A stretch of DNA of 64,000 nt from JAVKBW01 sp040222995. Lineage in GTDB: Bacteria > Pseudomonadota > Alphaproteobacteria > UBA8366 > Aestuariispiraceae. This document shows positions 16,463 to 25,078 of this stretch, piece after piece (within the stretch, counting starts at the first letter, position 1; every line of letters starts with the position of its first letter). Location of the stretch: NCBI GenBank assembly GCA_040222995.1, contig JAVKBW010000097.1:1-64000 (forward strand). Direction: 5' to 3'. The translations under genes were made by a program, and so were the position numbers. The notes under the pieces were generated by a model. That model was not told the origin of the DNA. It saw only the letters and a program-made list of their open reading frames with translations, and ran no database searches.

Positions 16463-17803
16463 ATGTCAGATGAACGATCCCTCACAGGCCAGATGAAACG
16501 CTATGCCCGCGTCGGCGGCGCCATGGCGGGAATCGGCGCCCGGCTTGCCGGGTCGCGGTATCTTGGCATGGACCTAAACCGGGGCGAACACGCGGAAGAC
16601 CTGAAGCAGGCGCTTGGCGGGCTGAAAGGCCCGCTGATGAAAGTGGCGCAAATTCTTTCGACCATACCCGACGCCCTGCCGAAGGAATATGTCGAGGAAC
16701 TGCAGCAGCTACAGTCCAACGCGCCGTCGATGGGCTGGCCCTTCGTCAAGCGCCGGATGACCAGCGAGCTGGGGCCGGGATGGCAGTCGAAATTCGGTTC
16801 GTTCGACCGGGCGGCGGCTCATGCCGCCTCTTTGGGACAGGTGCACCGCGCGACATCGCTCGATGGCGACCCGCTGGCCTGCAAGCTGCAATATCCGGAT
16901 ATGGCGTCGGCGGTGCAGGCGGACCTCAACCAGTTGAGGCTGGTGTTCTCTATCTATGAACGCGCCGACAAGGCGATCCAGACCAAGCAGATCTACGCCG
17001 AACTTTCGGAACGCCTGCACGAGGAACTGGATTACGCCCGTGAGGCGAAGCATATGCGCCTCTACGAAACGATGCTGGCCGGCGAAGATAGCGTCGTCGT
17101 GCCGCAACCGGTGGACGACCTGTCGACCGACCGCCTGTTGACCATGAACTGGCTGGACGGACAGCCGCTGATGAACTTCAAGGAAAAGCCGCTGGAAACC
17201 CGCAACGCGATTGCGATGGCGATGTTCCGGGCCTGGTATGTGCCGTTTTACTACTACGGCGTCATTCACGGCGATCCGCATCTCGGCAACTACGCAGTCC
17301 GTGCCGACGGCGACGATATCGCCGGCATCAACCTGCTGGATTTCGGCTGTGTCCGTGTTTTTCCGCCCAGTTTCGTTTCCGGTGTGATCGATCTGTATCG
17401 GGCGCTGCGCGACGACGATACCGACCTTGCCGTGCATGCCTATGAAACCTGGGGCTTCGAGAACATATCGAAGGAAATGCTGGATATTCTGAATATCTGG
17501 GCGTCATTCATCTATTCGCCGCTGATGCAGGACAAGGTGCAGAAAATTCAGGAATCCGACAGCGGTTTCTACGGTGCGCAGGTCGCCCACAAGGTCAAGA
17601 CCGAACTCAGCCGGATCGGCGGCGTCGAACCGCCGCGCGAGTTTGTGCTGATGGATCGGGCCGCTATCGGCCTGGGCTCGGTGTTCATGCATCTGAAAGC
17701 GGAAATCAACTGGCACCGCCAGTTCCACGACCTGATCGACAATTTCGAGGAACAGGTTCTGGTGAAACGCCAGAAAGAAGCGCTAACGGCTGCCGGGCTC
17801 TAG
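16463..17803 (+). CDS. ABC1/UbiB (AarF)-family atypical kinase
   Basis: A 446-residue protein of the ABC1/COQ8/UbiB family, whose members support ubiquinone synthesis or lipid handling through ATPase or kinase-like activity. Seen: the family's N-terminal motif in the variant form LKGPLMKVAQILSTIPDALP (KVAQ where KxGQ is usual), the alanine-rich loop AAHAASLGQVHRA, CKLQYPD with the ATP-site lysine, the catalytic loop HGDPHLGNY and metal-binding LLDFGCVR. The 3' end overlaps the convergent REC-GGDEF gene by 4 nt. A COQ9-family gene about 9 kb away fits an aerobic ubiquinone-using organism, but the two are not in one operon. Confidence 0.92.
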   Translation: MSDERSLTGQMKRYARVGGAMAGIGARLAGSRYLGMDLNRGEHAEDLKQALGGLKGPLMKVAQILSTIPDALPKEYVEELQQLQSNAPSMGWPFVKRRMTSELGPGWQSKFGSFDRAAAHAASLGQVHRATSLDGDPLACKLQYPDMASAVQADLNQLRLVFSIYERADKAIQTKQIYAELSERLHEELDYAREAKHMRLYETMLAGEDSVVVPQPVDDLSTDRLLTMNWLDGQPLMNFKEKPLETRNAIAMAMFRAWYVPFYYYGVIHGDPHLGNYAVRADGDDIAGINLLDFGCVRVFPPSFVSGVIDLYRALRDDDTDLAVHAYETWGFENISKEMLDILNIWASFIYSPLMQDKVQKIQESDSGFYGAQVAHKVKTELSRIGGVEPPREFVLMDRAAIGLGSVFMHLKAEINWHRQFHDLIDNFEEQVLVKRQKEALTAAGL

Positions 17804-18699
17804 GAAACCACCCGGTTCCGGCCGCCGTCCTTGGCGTCATACAGAAGCTTGTCGGCCCGGTTCATCAGCGAATTGGTGTCGTCGTTTTCCGGGTCGTACT
17901 GCGTGACGCCGATCGATACCGTGAAGGTGATCGGCCCGGCCTCGTTGGGAATTTCCATCGCCGCGATGGCCTCGCGCACCCGGTTCGCCACCAGCACTGC
18001 CTTGTCGACCGGGGTTTCCGGCATGCAGAGCGCGAATTCCTCGCCGCCCAGCCGGCCGACGATATCGTGGCTGCGCAGCATGTCCTTGGTGATCCGGGCG
18101 AGGCTGCGCAACACGTCGTCGCCGCCTGCATGGCCGTATGTATCGTTGATGTTCTTGAACTTGTCGGCGTCCAATATACCGACGCATAGCGGCTCGTTAT
18201 AACGTCGCGACCGCGCCATTTCGGCGTCCAGCCGTTCCAGAAAGTGCCGCCGGTTGGCGGTCTGGGTCAGCATGTCGGTGGTGGCCAGGATGTGCAGGCG
18301 TTCGATGGTTTCCGCCAGTTCAAGCTGGTTGGCGCGCAGTTTCAGGATGTTCCGGGTGCGGGCCACCAGCTCGGTCGGATCGAACGGCTTGTGCAGAAAA
18401 TCGGTCGCGCCCAGTTCAAGCGATTTATGCAGGGTTTCCCGGGCGTCGTCTGCGGTAATGACGATAACCGGCGTGGTCAGGTTTTCGTCACTCTGAAAAA
18501 ACTTTTCGAGGAATTCCGCGCCGTCCATTTCCGGCATGATATGATCCAGCAGGATCAGGTCCGGCTGGCTGGCGCGGCACCATTCAAGCGCCTTCATCGG
18601 GTCCGTGAAGACAATGGTTTCAACGAAATCAAGACGTTGCACCAGGCTTTGCGCCAGTAGCGCGTTCGGCAGACTATCGTCGACAATCACTACCTTCAT
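17800..18699 (-). CDS. Response regulator with GGDEF output (diguanylate cyclase)
   Basis: A 299-residue two-domain protein. Residues 1-120 are a receiver (MKVVIVDDS, phospho-Asp in LILLDHIMPEMDG near 52, VITADD, HKPFD). Residues about 135-299 are a GGDEF domain with the active-site loop GRLGGEEFAL near 214-223 and an intact inhibitory RSHD motif five residues before GGEEF, so it should make c-di-GMP and be product-inhibited. The frame opens at a GTG at 18756, but the ATG at 18699 starts exactly at the receiver and has a GGAAGGAAG site upstream. The Hpt gene lies 64 nt upstream on the same strand. Confidence 0.94.
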   Translation of the reverse strand: MKVVIVDDSLPNALLAQSLVQRLDFVETIVFTDPMKALEWCRASQPDLILLDHIMPEMDGAEFLEKFFQSDENLTTPVIVITADDARETLHKSLELGATDFLHKPFDPTELVARTRNILKLRANQLELAETIERLHILATTDMLTQTANRRHFLERLDAEMARSRRYNEPLCVGILDADKFKNINDTYGHAGGDDVLRSLARITKDMLRSHDIVGRLGGEEFALCMPETPVDKAVLVANRVREAIAAMEIPNEAGPITFTVSIGVTQYDPENDDTNSLMNRADKLLYDAKDGGRNRVVS

Positions 18700-18762
18700 A
18701 TTCGGGTCCGCTTCCTTCCGGAGAATTTCGAAATCTAGAGCGTCTGTCCGGTTCACGTCAAA

Positions 18763-19146
18763 TCAGGCCAGTTCGGCGTCGAGGTCCGCGATGCAGCGCT
18801 CCAGATGAACCGCCAGTTCCTCAATCTCCTCCAGTGTCGCATCCTTGTTATTCATCGCCCGCGCGATGGCTTCCAGCCGGACGATTCCGAAGTTGCCGGC
18901 GCCGCCTTTCAGCCCGTGCGTCACCACCAATACCTGCGTCAGATCGCCGGTTTTGCGCGCATGGTGAACCTCGTTCAGCACCCGCCGTCCCTCTTCGGGC
19001 AGAAAGGCCATCAGATCCATCAGGTCCTTCTCGCCAATCGCGTCGCGCAGGCGGTCGACGAAATCGGTGTCGAACAGGGGAAGGGAATCGAAGTCGGTAT
19101 CGGGCAATAAACGGGCTCCGGCTTTTTTCCGAGCGGTACGAGACAT
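18763..19146 (-). CDS. Free-standing histidine phosphotransfer (Hpt) protein
   Basis: About 127 residues with a four-helix Hpt domain. Seen: VVTHGLKGGAGNFG with the phospho-accepting His near residue 74, followed by IVRLEAIARAMN. A short basic tail precedes the domain. A GTG lies one codon upstream of the ATG chosen. It sits directly upstream of the REC-GGDEF gene in the same direction, so it probably hands phosphate to that receiver; the hybrid kinase at 11998-14301 lacks its own Hpt and is a candidate donor (inference). Confidence 0.9.
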   Translation of the reverse strand: MSRTARKKAGARLLPDTDFDSLPLFDTDFVDRLRDAIGEKDLMDLMAFLPEEGRRVLNEVHHARKTGDLTQVLVVTHGLKGGAGNFGIVRLEAIARAMNNKDATLEEIEELAVHLERCIADLDAELA

Positions 19147-19282
19147 CACTATACCATCAAAAACCGGCCGGGGTCATTGCGTCGCCGCAGCCTTTTCTTT
19201 TTAGTCGGGTAATCTATGCTATAAAGCCGCGTCGCGAAGGCGCGGCAGGGATCCAGGGTACCACACGGTCAGGGGACATAGA

Positions 19283-20587
19283 ATGAAAGTCGCCGTTCTC
19301 AAGGAACGACGGGCGGGAGAACGACGGGTCGCCGCCTCGCCCGATACGGTCGCAAAGCTTGTCGCTGCCGGGGTTGGCGTGGTTGTGGAAACCGGGGCGG
19401 GCGATCAATCCGCCCTTCTCGACAGCGCGTTCAAAGACGCCGGCGCGACAATAGGCAGCGATCCTGCAAAGACGCTTGCCGGCGCCGATCTGGTGCTGAA
19501 GGTGCAGCGGCCGATGACCGCCGATGAAGGCGAGGACGAGGTCGGTCTGTTCAAAAAAGGGCAAATACTGATTTGTCATCTCAATGCGCGGATCAATCCC
19601 GAAACCACCCGCGCGCTGGCGGCGAAAGGGGTGACCCTGTTCGCCATGGAACTGATGCCGCGGATCAGCCGGGCTCAATCGATGGATATCCTGTCGTCGC
19701 AGGGCAATATCTCCGGCTACAAGGCGGTTCTGGACGCGCTCGAATTCTACGGCCGCGCGATGCCGATGATGTCGACCGCCGCCGGGCGCGTTTCGCCCGC
19801 CAACGCCTTCATCATGGGGGTCGGCGTCGCCGGGTTGCAGGCCATCGCCACGGCACGGCGTCTTGGTGCGGTTGTCTATGCGACCGATGTCCGGCCCGAC
19901 ACCAAGGAGCAGGTGGAAAGCCTGGCCGGAAAATTCGTTGCGGTCGAGGACGAGGAATTCCAGCAGGCGCAGACCGAAGGCGGTTACGCCAAGGAAATGT
20001 CGGACGCCTACAAGAAGAAGCAGGCCGCGCTGATCGCCGAAACCCTGCCGAAAATGGACATCGTCATCACCACCGCGCTGATCCCCGGCCGGCCCGCCCC
20101 GGTTCTGGTGACCGAGGATCACGTCAAGTCGATGAAGCCGGGCTCGGTGATTGTCGATCTGGCCGCCGAAGCCGGCGGTAACTGTCCGCTGACGGAACCC
20201 GGCAAGGTGGTTCAGAAACATGGTGTGACTTTGATCGGCCATGGCAACTGGCCCTCCCGCGTGCCGGAAACCACAAGCCGCCTGTTCGCTCAAAACCTGC
20301 TGAATTTCCTGAATTTGATGATTGACAAGGACTCCGGCGAGCTGACCATCGATACCGAAGACAAGATCATCGCCGACACGCTGGTTGTTCGTGACGGAAA
20401 TATCCTGCTGGACGGCGTTGCGGAAAAGAAAGCCCCGGCGAAAAAGGCGAAGGCAAAGAAATCGGCGGCCAAAAAAACGTCCGCCAAAAAAGCTTCGGCA
20501 AAGAAAGCAAACGCTACGAAAGACGAAAAGCCGGCTGATACGCCGCCGTCCGCACCGGATGCGGATGAATCCGAAAAGGAGGCATAG
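19283..20587 (+). CDS. pntAA: NAD(P) transhydrogenase subunit alpha part 1 (NAD-binding dI), with Lys/Ala-rich tail
   Basis: A 434-residue protein, the soluble NAD(H)-binding component of proton-translocating transhydrogenase. Seen: the alanine-dehydrogenase/PNT N-terminal domain (KVAVLKERRAGERRVAASPDTV), RISRAQSMDILSSQ, and the NAD fold with GVGVAGLQAIATARRLGA near 178. Split-subunit PntAA proteins are normally about 375-385 residues. Here a tail of about 57 residues from position 377 is built of AKK and SAKK repeats, then an acidic end (DEKPADTPPSAPDADESEKEA). The tail is in frame and ends in AAGGAGG, which is the ribosome site of the next gene. Confidence 0.95.
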   Translation: MKVAVLKERRAGERRVAASPDTVAKLVAAGVGVVVETGAGDQSALLDSAFKDAGATIGSDPAKTLAGADLVLKVQRPMTADEGEDEVGLFKKGQILICHLNARINPETTRALAAKGVTLFAMELMPRISRAQSMDILSSQGNISGYKAVLDALEFYGRAMPMMSTAAGRVSPANAFIMGVGVAGLQAIATARRLGAVVYATDVRPDTKEQVESLAGKFVAVEDEEFQQAQTEGGYAKEMSDAYKKKQAALIAETLPKMDIVITTALIPGRPAPVLVTEDHVKSMKPGSVIVDLAAEAGGNCPLTEPGKVVQKHGVTLIGHGNWPSRVPETTSRLFAQNLLNFLNLMIDKDSGELTIDTEDKIIADTLVVRDGNILLDGVAEKKAPAKKAKAKKSAAKKTSAKKASAKKANATKDEKPADTPPSAPDADESEKEA

Positions 20588-20590
20588 GTC

Positions 20591-21016
20591 GTGACGAAAG
20601 AACAGCTTATCGAAAAGGCCCAGGCCCTGTCGGATCAGGCGACGGCCATCGCCCAGCAGGCGGATGCCCTTGCGGCGCAGGCGGCGACGGTGGTCGGCGC
20701 AGGCGATGCGGCGGTCGCCAGCGGATCGCCCTTCCTGTTCATGTTTACGGCGTTCGTTCTTGCCTGCTTTGTCGGCTACTACGTCGTCTGGAGCGTGACG
20801 CCGGCGCTGCATTCGCCGCTGATGGGCGTCACCAATGCGATTTCCAGCGTCATCATCGTCGGCGCCATGATCGCGGCAGGTCCGGCGGAAATGAATGTCA
20901 GCAAGGTGTTCGGCTTCATCGCCGTCGTGCTGGCCAGCGTGAATATTTTTGGCGGGTTCGTCGTGACCAACCGGATGCTGGCGATGTTCAAGAAAAAAGA
21001 TAAAACCAAGAGCTGA
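20591..21016 (+). CDS. pntAB: NAD(P) transhydrogenase subunit alpha part 2 (membrane)
   Basis: A 141-residue membrane subunit with an N-terminal helical part rich in Ala/Gln (ALSDQATAIAQQADALAAQA) and three to four transmembrane segments (FLFMFTAFVLACFVGYYVVW, AISSVIIVGAMIAAG, VFGFIAVVLASVNIFGGF). It supplies the alpha-side helices of the proton channel. The start is GTG, preceded by AAGGAGG that lies in the last codons of pntAA. The three-gene split matches the arrangement known from Rhodospirillum-type bacteria. Confidence 0.95.
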   Translation: MTKEQLIEKAQALSDQATAIAQQADALAAQAATVVGAGDAAVASGSPFLFMFTAFVLACFVGYYVVWSVTPALHSPLMGVTNAISSVIIVGAMIAAGPAEMNVSKVFGFIAVVLASVNIFGGFVVTNRMLAMFKKKDKTKS

Positions 21017-21030
21017 CGGGAATACCCACA

Positions 21031-22422
21031 ATGGAAAGTTTCGCCGGATACGCTTACCTGATCGCCGCCATCTGTTTCATCATGGCGTTGCGCGGTCTGT
21101 CATCGCCGGAAACCGCCCGCAAGGGCAACCTGTTCGGTATTGTCGGGATGACCATCGCCGTCGCCACGACGCTGGCGAAGCCGGGTGTTCTCAGCATCGA
21201 GCTGATCCTGGCCGGCATCGTCATCGGCGGGGCCATCGGCACGGCCATCGCGATGAAAATCCAGATGACGGCCCTGCCGCAGCTTGTCGCGGCCTTCCAC
21301 TCGCTGGTCGGTCTGGCGGCGGTGTTTGTCGCCGGGGCGGCGTTCTACACGCCGGAAGCCTACGGCATCGGCACGGCCGGCGCGATCGGTACGGGCAGCC
21401 TGATCGAAATGGCGCTTGGCACGGCAATCGGCGCTGTCACCTTTACCGGGTCGATCATCGCCTTCGGCAAGCTGCAGGGCATATTCCGGTCCGCGCCGGT
21501 GATGTTCAACGGCCAGCACATGCTGAACGCATTGCTGGGCCTGACCCTGGTCGGCCTGATCGTCTGGTTCTGCATCGACCAGTCCGGCACCGCTTTCTGG
21601 GCCATTGTTATTCTGGCGATGGTGATCGGCCTGCTGCTGATCATCCCGATCGGCGGCGCGGATATGCCGGTCGTCGTCTCGATGCTGAATTCCTATTCCG
21701 GCTGGGCCGCCTGCGGCATCGGCTTCACGCTGACCAATACCGCGCTGATCGTCACCGGCGCGCTGGTTGGCGCATCCGGCGCGATCCTGTCCTACATCAT
21801 GTGCAAGGGCATGAACCGGTCGATCATCAACGTCATTCTCGGCGGCTTCGGCTCCGAAGGCGGCGCGCCGGCGGCGGCGGGCGGCGAAGACGACCGCCCG
21901 GTCAAGTCCGGCAGCCCGGAAGACGCGGCCTATTTCATGGGCAATGCGGAAAAGGTCATCATCGTGCCGGGGTACGGCATGGCGGTGGCCCAGGCCCAGC
22001 ACGCGCTGCGCGAAATGGCCGACCTTCTGAAGGCGAAAGGGGTCGATGTCCGCTACGCCATTCATCCGGTGGCGGGGCGGATGCCGGGTCATATGAACGT
22101 ACTGCTGGCGGAAGCCAACGTGCCGTATGACGAGGTGCTGGAACTGGAAGAGATCAACCGCGATTTTTCCTCGACCGATGTCGCCTTCGTGATCGGCGCG
22201 AACGATGTCACCAACCCGGCGGCGAAAACCGATCCGAACTCGCCGATATTCGGCATGCCGATCCTGGACGTCGAAAACGCCGAGAACGTGTATTTCATCA
22301 AGCGGTCGATGGCCAGCGGCTACGCCGGCGTGCAGAACGAACTGTTCTTCCGCGAAAACACGACCATGCTGTTCGGCGACGCGAAACAGGTTTGCGAAGG
22401 CATCGTCAAGGCGCTGGAATAA
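21031..22422 (+). CDS. pntB: NAD(P) transhydrogenase subunit beta
   Basis: A 463-residue subunit with about eight to nine transmembrane segments (residues 1-265) followed by the NADP(H)-binding dIII domain (about 285-463). Seen: VIIVPGYGMAVAQAQHALREM and YAIHPVAGRMPGHMNVLLAEANVPYDEV, GANDVTNPAAKTDPNSPIFGMPIL and the C-terminal KRSMASGYAGVQNELFF, all diagnostic for dIII. The enzyme uses the proton gradient to make NADPH from NADH. It starts 14 nt after pntAB. Confidence 0.97.
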   Translation: MESFAGYAYLIAAICFIMALRGLSSPETARKGNLFGIVGMTIAVATTLAKPGVLSIELILAGIVIGGAIGTAIAMKIQMTALPQLVAAFHSLVGLAAVFVAGAAFYTPEAYGIGTAGAIGTGSLIEMALGTAIGAVTFTGSIIAFGKLQGIFRSAPVMFNGQHMLNALLGLTLVGLIVWFCIDQSGTAFWAIVILAMVIGLLLIIPIGGADMPVVVSMLNSYSGWAACGIGFTLTNTALIVTGALVGASGAILSYIMCKGMNRSIINVILGGFGSEGGAPAAAGGEDDRPVKSGSPEDAAYFMGNAEKVIIVPGYGMAVAQAQHALREMADLLKAKGVDVRYAIHPVAGRMPGHMNVLLAEANVPYDEVLELEEINRDFSSTDVAFVIGANDVTNPAAKTDPNSPIFGMPILDVENAENVYFIKRSMASGYAGVQNELFFRENTTMLFGDAKQVCEGIVKALE

Positions 22423-22519
22423 GGTCAGTCTGCATTCAACAGGTTTTACAGCACTGATATCGGTCAATAGTAACCGTCAGCCATAGACACACCCTGCCGC
22501 ATCGCACTAACTTTTGACG

Positions 22520-23275
22520 ATGGGGGAACATCTCAAGCGGCTGGTAAAACTGTTTCTGGGCTCGGTCCGCGATCTGGCGCCGGTCATTCTTGTCATCGCC
22601 TTCTTTCAATATGCCGTCCTGCAACAGCCGATCCCAAACCTCGATACCATACTGGTCGGCCTGTTCTTCGTTCTGATTGGTCTGACCCTGTTCATTCAGG
22701 GGCTTGAAACCGGTCTGTTTCCGCTCGGCGAGTCGATGGCCAACGCCTTTGCCAGAAAAGGCAATCTGTTCGCATTGCTCGGCTTCGCCTTTGCCCTGGG
22801 TTTTGGCACGACGGTGGCGGAACCGGCGCTGATCGCGGTCGCCGCAGAGGCCGCCATCGTGGCGGCGGAAGGCGGTGTCGTTGCAGCAGGCGATGCGGCA
22901 AGAGACGGCTATGCCGACGGTCTGCGCTATACCGTCGCCCTGTCGGTCGGTCTCGCCCTGGTGCTGGGCGTGTTCCGAATCCTGAAGGGCTGGCCGATCC
23001 ACTACATCATTGCCGGCGGCTATGTCTGCGTTGTCGCGTTGACCTTCATGGCGCCCGAGGGAATCATCGGCATCGCCTACGATTCCGGCGGCGTCACCAC
23101 CAGCACCATTACCGTGCCGCTGGTCGCGGCGCTCGGCGTCGGTCTCGCCAGCGTTATCAAGGGCCGCAATCCGATGATCGACGGCTTCGGGCTGATCGCC
23201 TTTGCCAGCCTGACGCCGATTATCTTCGTGATGGTTTTCGGTATGCTGTACGAAACATTTGTGGCAGGGGGCTGA
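22520..23275 (+). CDS. DUF1538 membrane protein, first of a pair
   Basis: About 251 residues with six to seven hydrophobic segments. Seen: features shared with the next gene, namely FxQxxxLxxP-like N-terminus, FVLIGLTLFIQGLETGLFPLGE, TTVAEPALIAVAAEA, AYDSGGVTTSTITVPLV and MIDGFGLIAFASLTPI. These glycine-rich stretches define DUF1538. A two-gene DUF1538 system (UmpAB) from Halomonas has been described as a Na+(Li+,K+)/H+ antiporter; I recall this from the literature and cannot check it here. A TTG two codons upstream could also be the start; no clear Shine-Dalgarno is visible. It ends 5 nt before its partner. Confidence 0.85.
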   Translation: MGEHLKRLVKLFLGSVRDLAPVILVIAFFQYAVLQQPIPNLDTILVGLFFVLIGLTLFIQGLETGLFPLGESMANAFARKGNLFALLGFAFALGFGTTVAEPALIAVAAEAAIVAAEGGVVAAGDAARDGYADGLRYTVALSVGLALVLGVFRILKGWPIHYIIAGGYVCVVALTFMAPEGIIGIAYDSGGVTTSTITVPLVAALGVGLASVIKGRNPMIDGFGLIAFASLTPIIFVMVFGMLYETFVAGG

Positions 23276-23280
23276 CCGGC

Positions 23281-24078
23281 ATGGCGATGCAGCTTCTCGA
23301 CACCCTGATCCTCACCTTTCTGGCGACCGTGCTGGATGTGTTGCCGATCCTCGCCATCCTGCTCGGTTTTCAGTTGCTGGTTCTCAGGCGCAAGCCGCCG
23401 AGGGCGAAGCGGGTCGCCATCGGGTTCGTCTATGTGGTGATCGGGCTGACATTCTTTCTTGTCGGGCTGGAAATGGCGTTGTTTCCGCTCGGCAAGGCCA
23501 TGGCCGCCCAGTTGACCGATCCCGGTTTTCTGGGCATTGGCAGCGCCGTCCTGGCGGGGGAAGTGGACTGGCGGCTGTATGTCTGGGTCTATGCCTTCGC
23601 GGCGGCGATCGGGTTTTCGACCACCATCGCCGAACCGTCGCTGATCGCGGTGGCCCTGAAAGCAGAGGAGATTTCCGGCGGCAGCCTGTCTTCCGTCGGC
23701 CTGCGAATAGCCGTCGCCATCGGCGTTGCGGCCGGCGTCGGGCTTGGCGCCTACCGTATCGTCACCGGAACGCCGCTATATGCCTACATTATCGTCGGAT
23801 ACATCGTCGTGATCGTGCAGACGGTCTTCGCGCCGCGCAGCATTGTGCCGCTGGCCTACGATTCCGGCGGGGTCACGACATCGACCGTCACCGTACCGGT
23901 CGTCGCCGCCCTGGGGCTGGGGCTGGCATCGACGATTCCGGGACGCAGCCCGCTGATCGACGGTTTCGGGCTGATCGCATTCGCCAGCCTGTTTCCGATC
24001 ATGACCGTGATGGGTTATGCACAGATCATGGAATTTTTGGCGCGGCCACGCGCTGTGGAGGAGGGAACCGAACCATGA
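23281..24078 (+). CDS. DUF1538 membrane protein, second of a pair
   Basis: A 265-residue paralogue of the preceding protein with the same block order (GLTFFLVGLEMALFPLGK, STTIAEPSLIAVALKAEE, AYDSGGVTTSTVTVPVV, LIDGFGLIAFASLFPI). Two half-size DUF1538 chains probably form one transporter, since many other DUF1538 proteins are fused duplications. The stop overlaps the ATG of the PII-like gene (ATGA at 24075-24078), so membrane and soluble subunits are coupled at translation. Confidence 0.87.
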   Translation: MAMQLLDTLILTFLATVLDVLPILAILLGFQLLVLRRKPPRAKRVAIGFVYVVIGLTFFLVGLEMALFPLGKAMAAQLTDPGFLGIGSAVLAGEVDWRLYVWVYAFAAAIGFSTTIAEPSLIAVALKAEEISGGSLSSVGLRIAVAIGVAAGVGLGAYRIVTGTPLYAYIIVGYIVVIVQTVFAPRSIVPLAYDSGGVTTSTVTVPVVAALGLGLASTIPGRSPLIDGFGLIAFASLFPIMTVMGYAQIMEFLARPRAVEEGTEP

Positions 24079-24425
24079 AATTCAAACTGATCGTCGCCGT
24101 CGTCGATGACGAGGCGACCGACGAGGTGATCGCCGCCGCCCGGGAGGTCGGGGCAACAGGCGCAACCGTCATCCCCAATGCCAGGGGCGAAGGCCTGAAG
24201 GCGGAACGAACGTTTCTGGGTCTCGAACTGTCCGCCTCGCGGGACATTATCCTGTTTCTGGTGGTGGCCGAACGGGCGCGGACGATCCTGGAGGCGATCG
24301 ACAAGGTGGCGGGGCTGACCGAAAAGTCGGATGTCGGCATCGCCCTGCAACTGGATATCGAAGATGTTGTCGGCTTGCGCAGCCAATTGGCGGTTCTGGA
24401 AAAGGAAGTTGAGGAAGAGCTATGA
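24075..24425 (+). CDS. PII-like (GlnB-fold) regulatory protein
   Basis: A 116-residue protein that looks like a PII/GlnB fold: KLIVAVVDDEATDEVIAAAREVGATGATVI, a short T-loop-like region NARGEGLKAERTFLG with no tyrosine for uridylylation, ILFLVVAERARTILEAID and a C-terminal segment. It overlaps both neighbours by 4 nt (ATGA at each end). PII-like proteins bind nucleotides and gate transporters or enzymes, so control of the two DUF1538 proteins is likely (inference from the coupled operon). A longer upstream-open frame (from 23259) runs through the DUF1538 gene in another frame and is not real. Confidence 0.82.
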   Translation: MKFKLIVAVVDDEATDEVIAAAREVGATGATVIPNARGEGLKAERTFLGLELSASRDIILFLVVAERARTILEAIDKVAGLTEKSDVGIALQLDIEDVVGLRSQLAVLEKEVEEEL

Positions 24426-24838
24426 GTGACCTGAAAGCGGTTAAAGTCGGCGATGTGATGGAACGCCAGATCAAGACGATCAGCGGCCTCGCATCGGTGC
24501 AGCAGGCAATCGACGTCATGAAGGAATACCGGGTCCGTTCGCTGGTGGTGGAACGGCGCGACGAAGATGACGAATACGGCGTCATTGGCGTTTCGGATAT
24601 CGCGCGTGAGGTGATCGCGAAAAACCGGTCGGCCGAACGGGTGTCGGTCTACGAGATCATGTCGAAACCGGTGATGACGATTCCCGAAGACATGCGCATC
24701 CGTTACGCGGTGCGTCTGCTGGTGCGGTTCCAGATCAGCCGCGCCATCGTGGTCGATCAGAACCGTACGCCGATCGGCGTCGCGACCCTGCGCGACTTTG
24801 TCTACATCTACGCAAGCGACGGGCTGCAACACGCGTGA
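24422..24838 (+). CDS. CBS-domain-pair protein
   Basis: A 138-residue protein made of two CBS motifs (VGDVMERQIKTISGLASVQQAIDVM and YEIMSKPVMTIPEDMRIRYAVRLL) and little else. CBS pairs bind adenine nucleotides such as AMP, ATP or c-di-AMP and act as energy or ionic-strength sensors. It is the last gene of the DUF1538-PII operon, overlapping the PII-like gene by 4 nt, so it probably adds a second nucleotide input to the same transporter (inference). Confidence 0.88.
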   Translation: MSDLKAVKVGDVMERQIKTISGLASVQQAIDVMKEYRVRSLVVERRDEDDEYGVIGVSDIAREVIAKNRSAERVSVYEIMSKPVMTIPEDMRIRYAVRLLVRFQISRAIVVDQNRTPIGVATLRDFVYIYASDGLQHA

Positions 24839-24859
24839 TGCAGCTCGCCCTGTTAACAA

Positions 24860-25039
24860 TCAGGGGATCGGGTTGGCGTTGCGGTTTTTCACCACCAGCC
24901 ACAGGGCGTGAATCATGCCCGGTACGAAGAAGATCAGCGTCAGGATCAGGTTCAGCCAGAAATGCAGGCCAAGACCGACGGTGAGAAACGCCGCCACCGG
25001 CGGCAGGAAGATCGCGAGAATGATGCGGATGATATCCAT
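24860..25039 (-). CDS. YqaE/Pmp3-family small membrane protein
   Basis: A 59-residue protein with two transmembrane helices, reading MDIIRIILAIFLPPVAAFLT at the start and ending in KNRNANPIP. The LPPVA turn and GMIHALW second helix are typical of the Pmp3/YqaE family, linked to membrane potential and salt or cold stress in other organisms. An AAAGGAC site lies about 11 nt upstream of the ATG. Confidence 0.88.
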   Translation of the reverse strand: MDIIRIILAIFLPPVAAFLTVGLGLHFWLNLILTLIFFVPGMIHALWLVVKNRNANPIP

Positions 25040-25078
25040 AAAAAATAGTCCTTTCTTGTCGACGTCAGATCGAAACGG

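Noticed and set aside
19214..21031. 605-codon minus-strand open frame
   Set aside because: Antisense to pntAA/pntAB; the hydrophobic FFGGRFF-like stretch is only the complement of the Lys/Ala tail.
21100..22467. 455-codon minus-strand open frame
   Set aside because: Antisense to pntB, which carries all diagnostic motifs.
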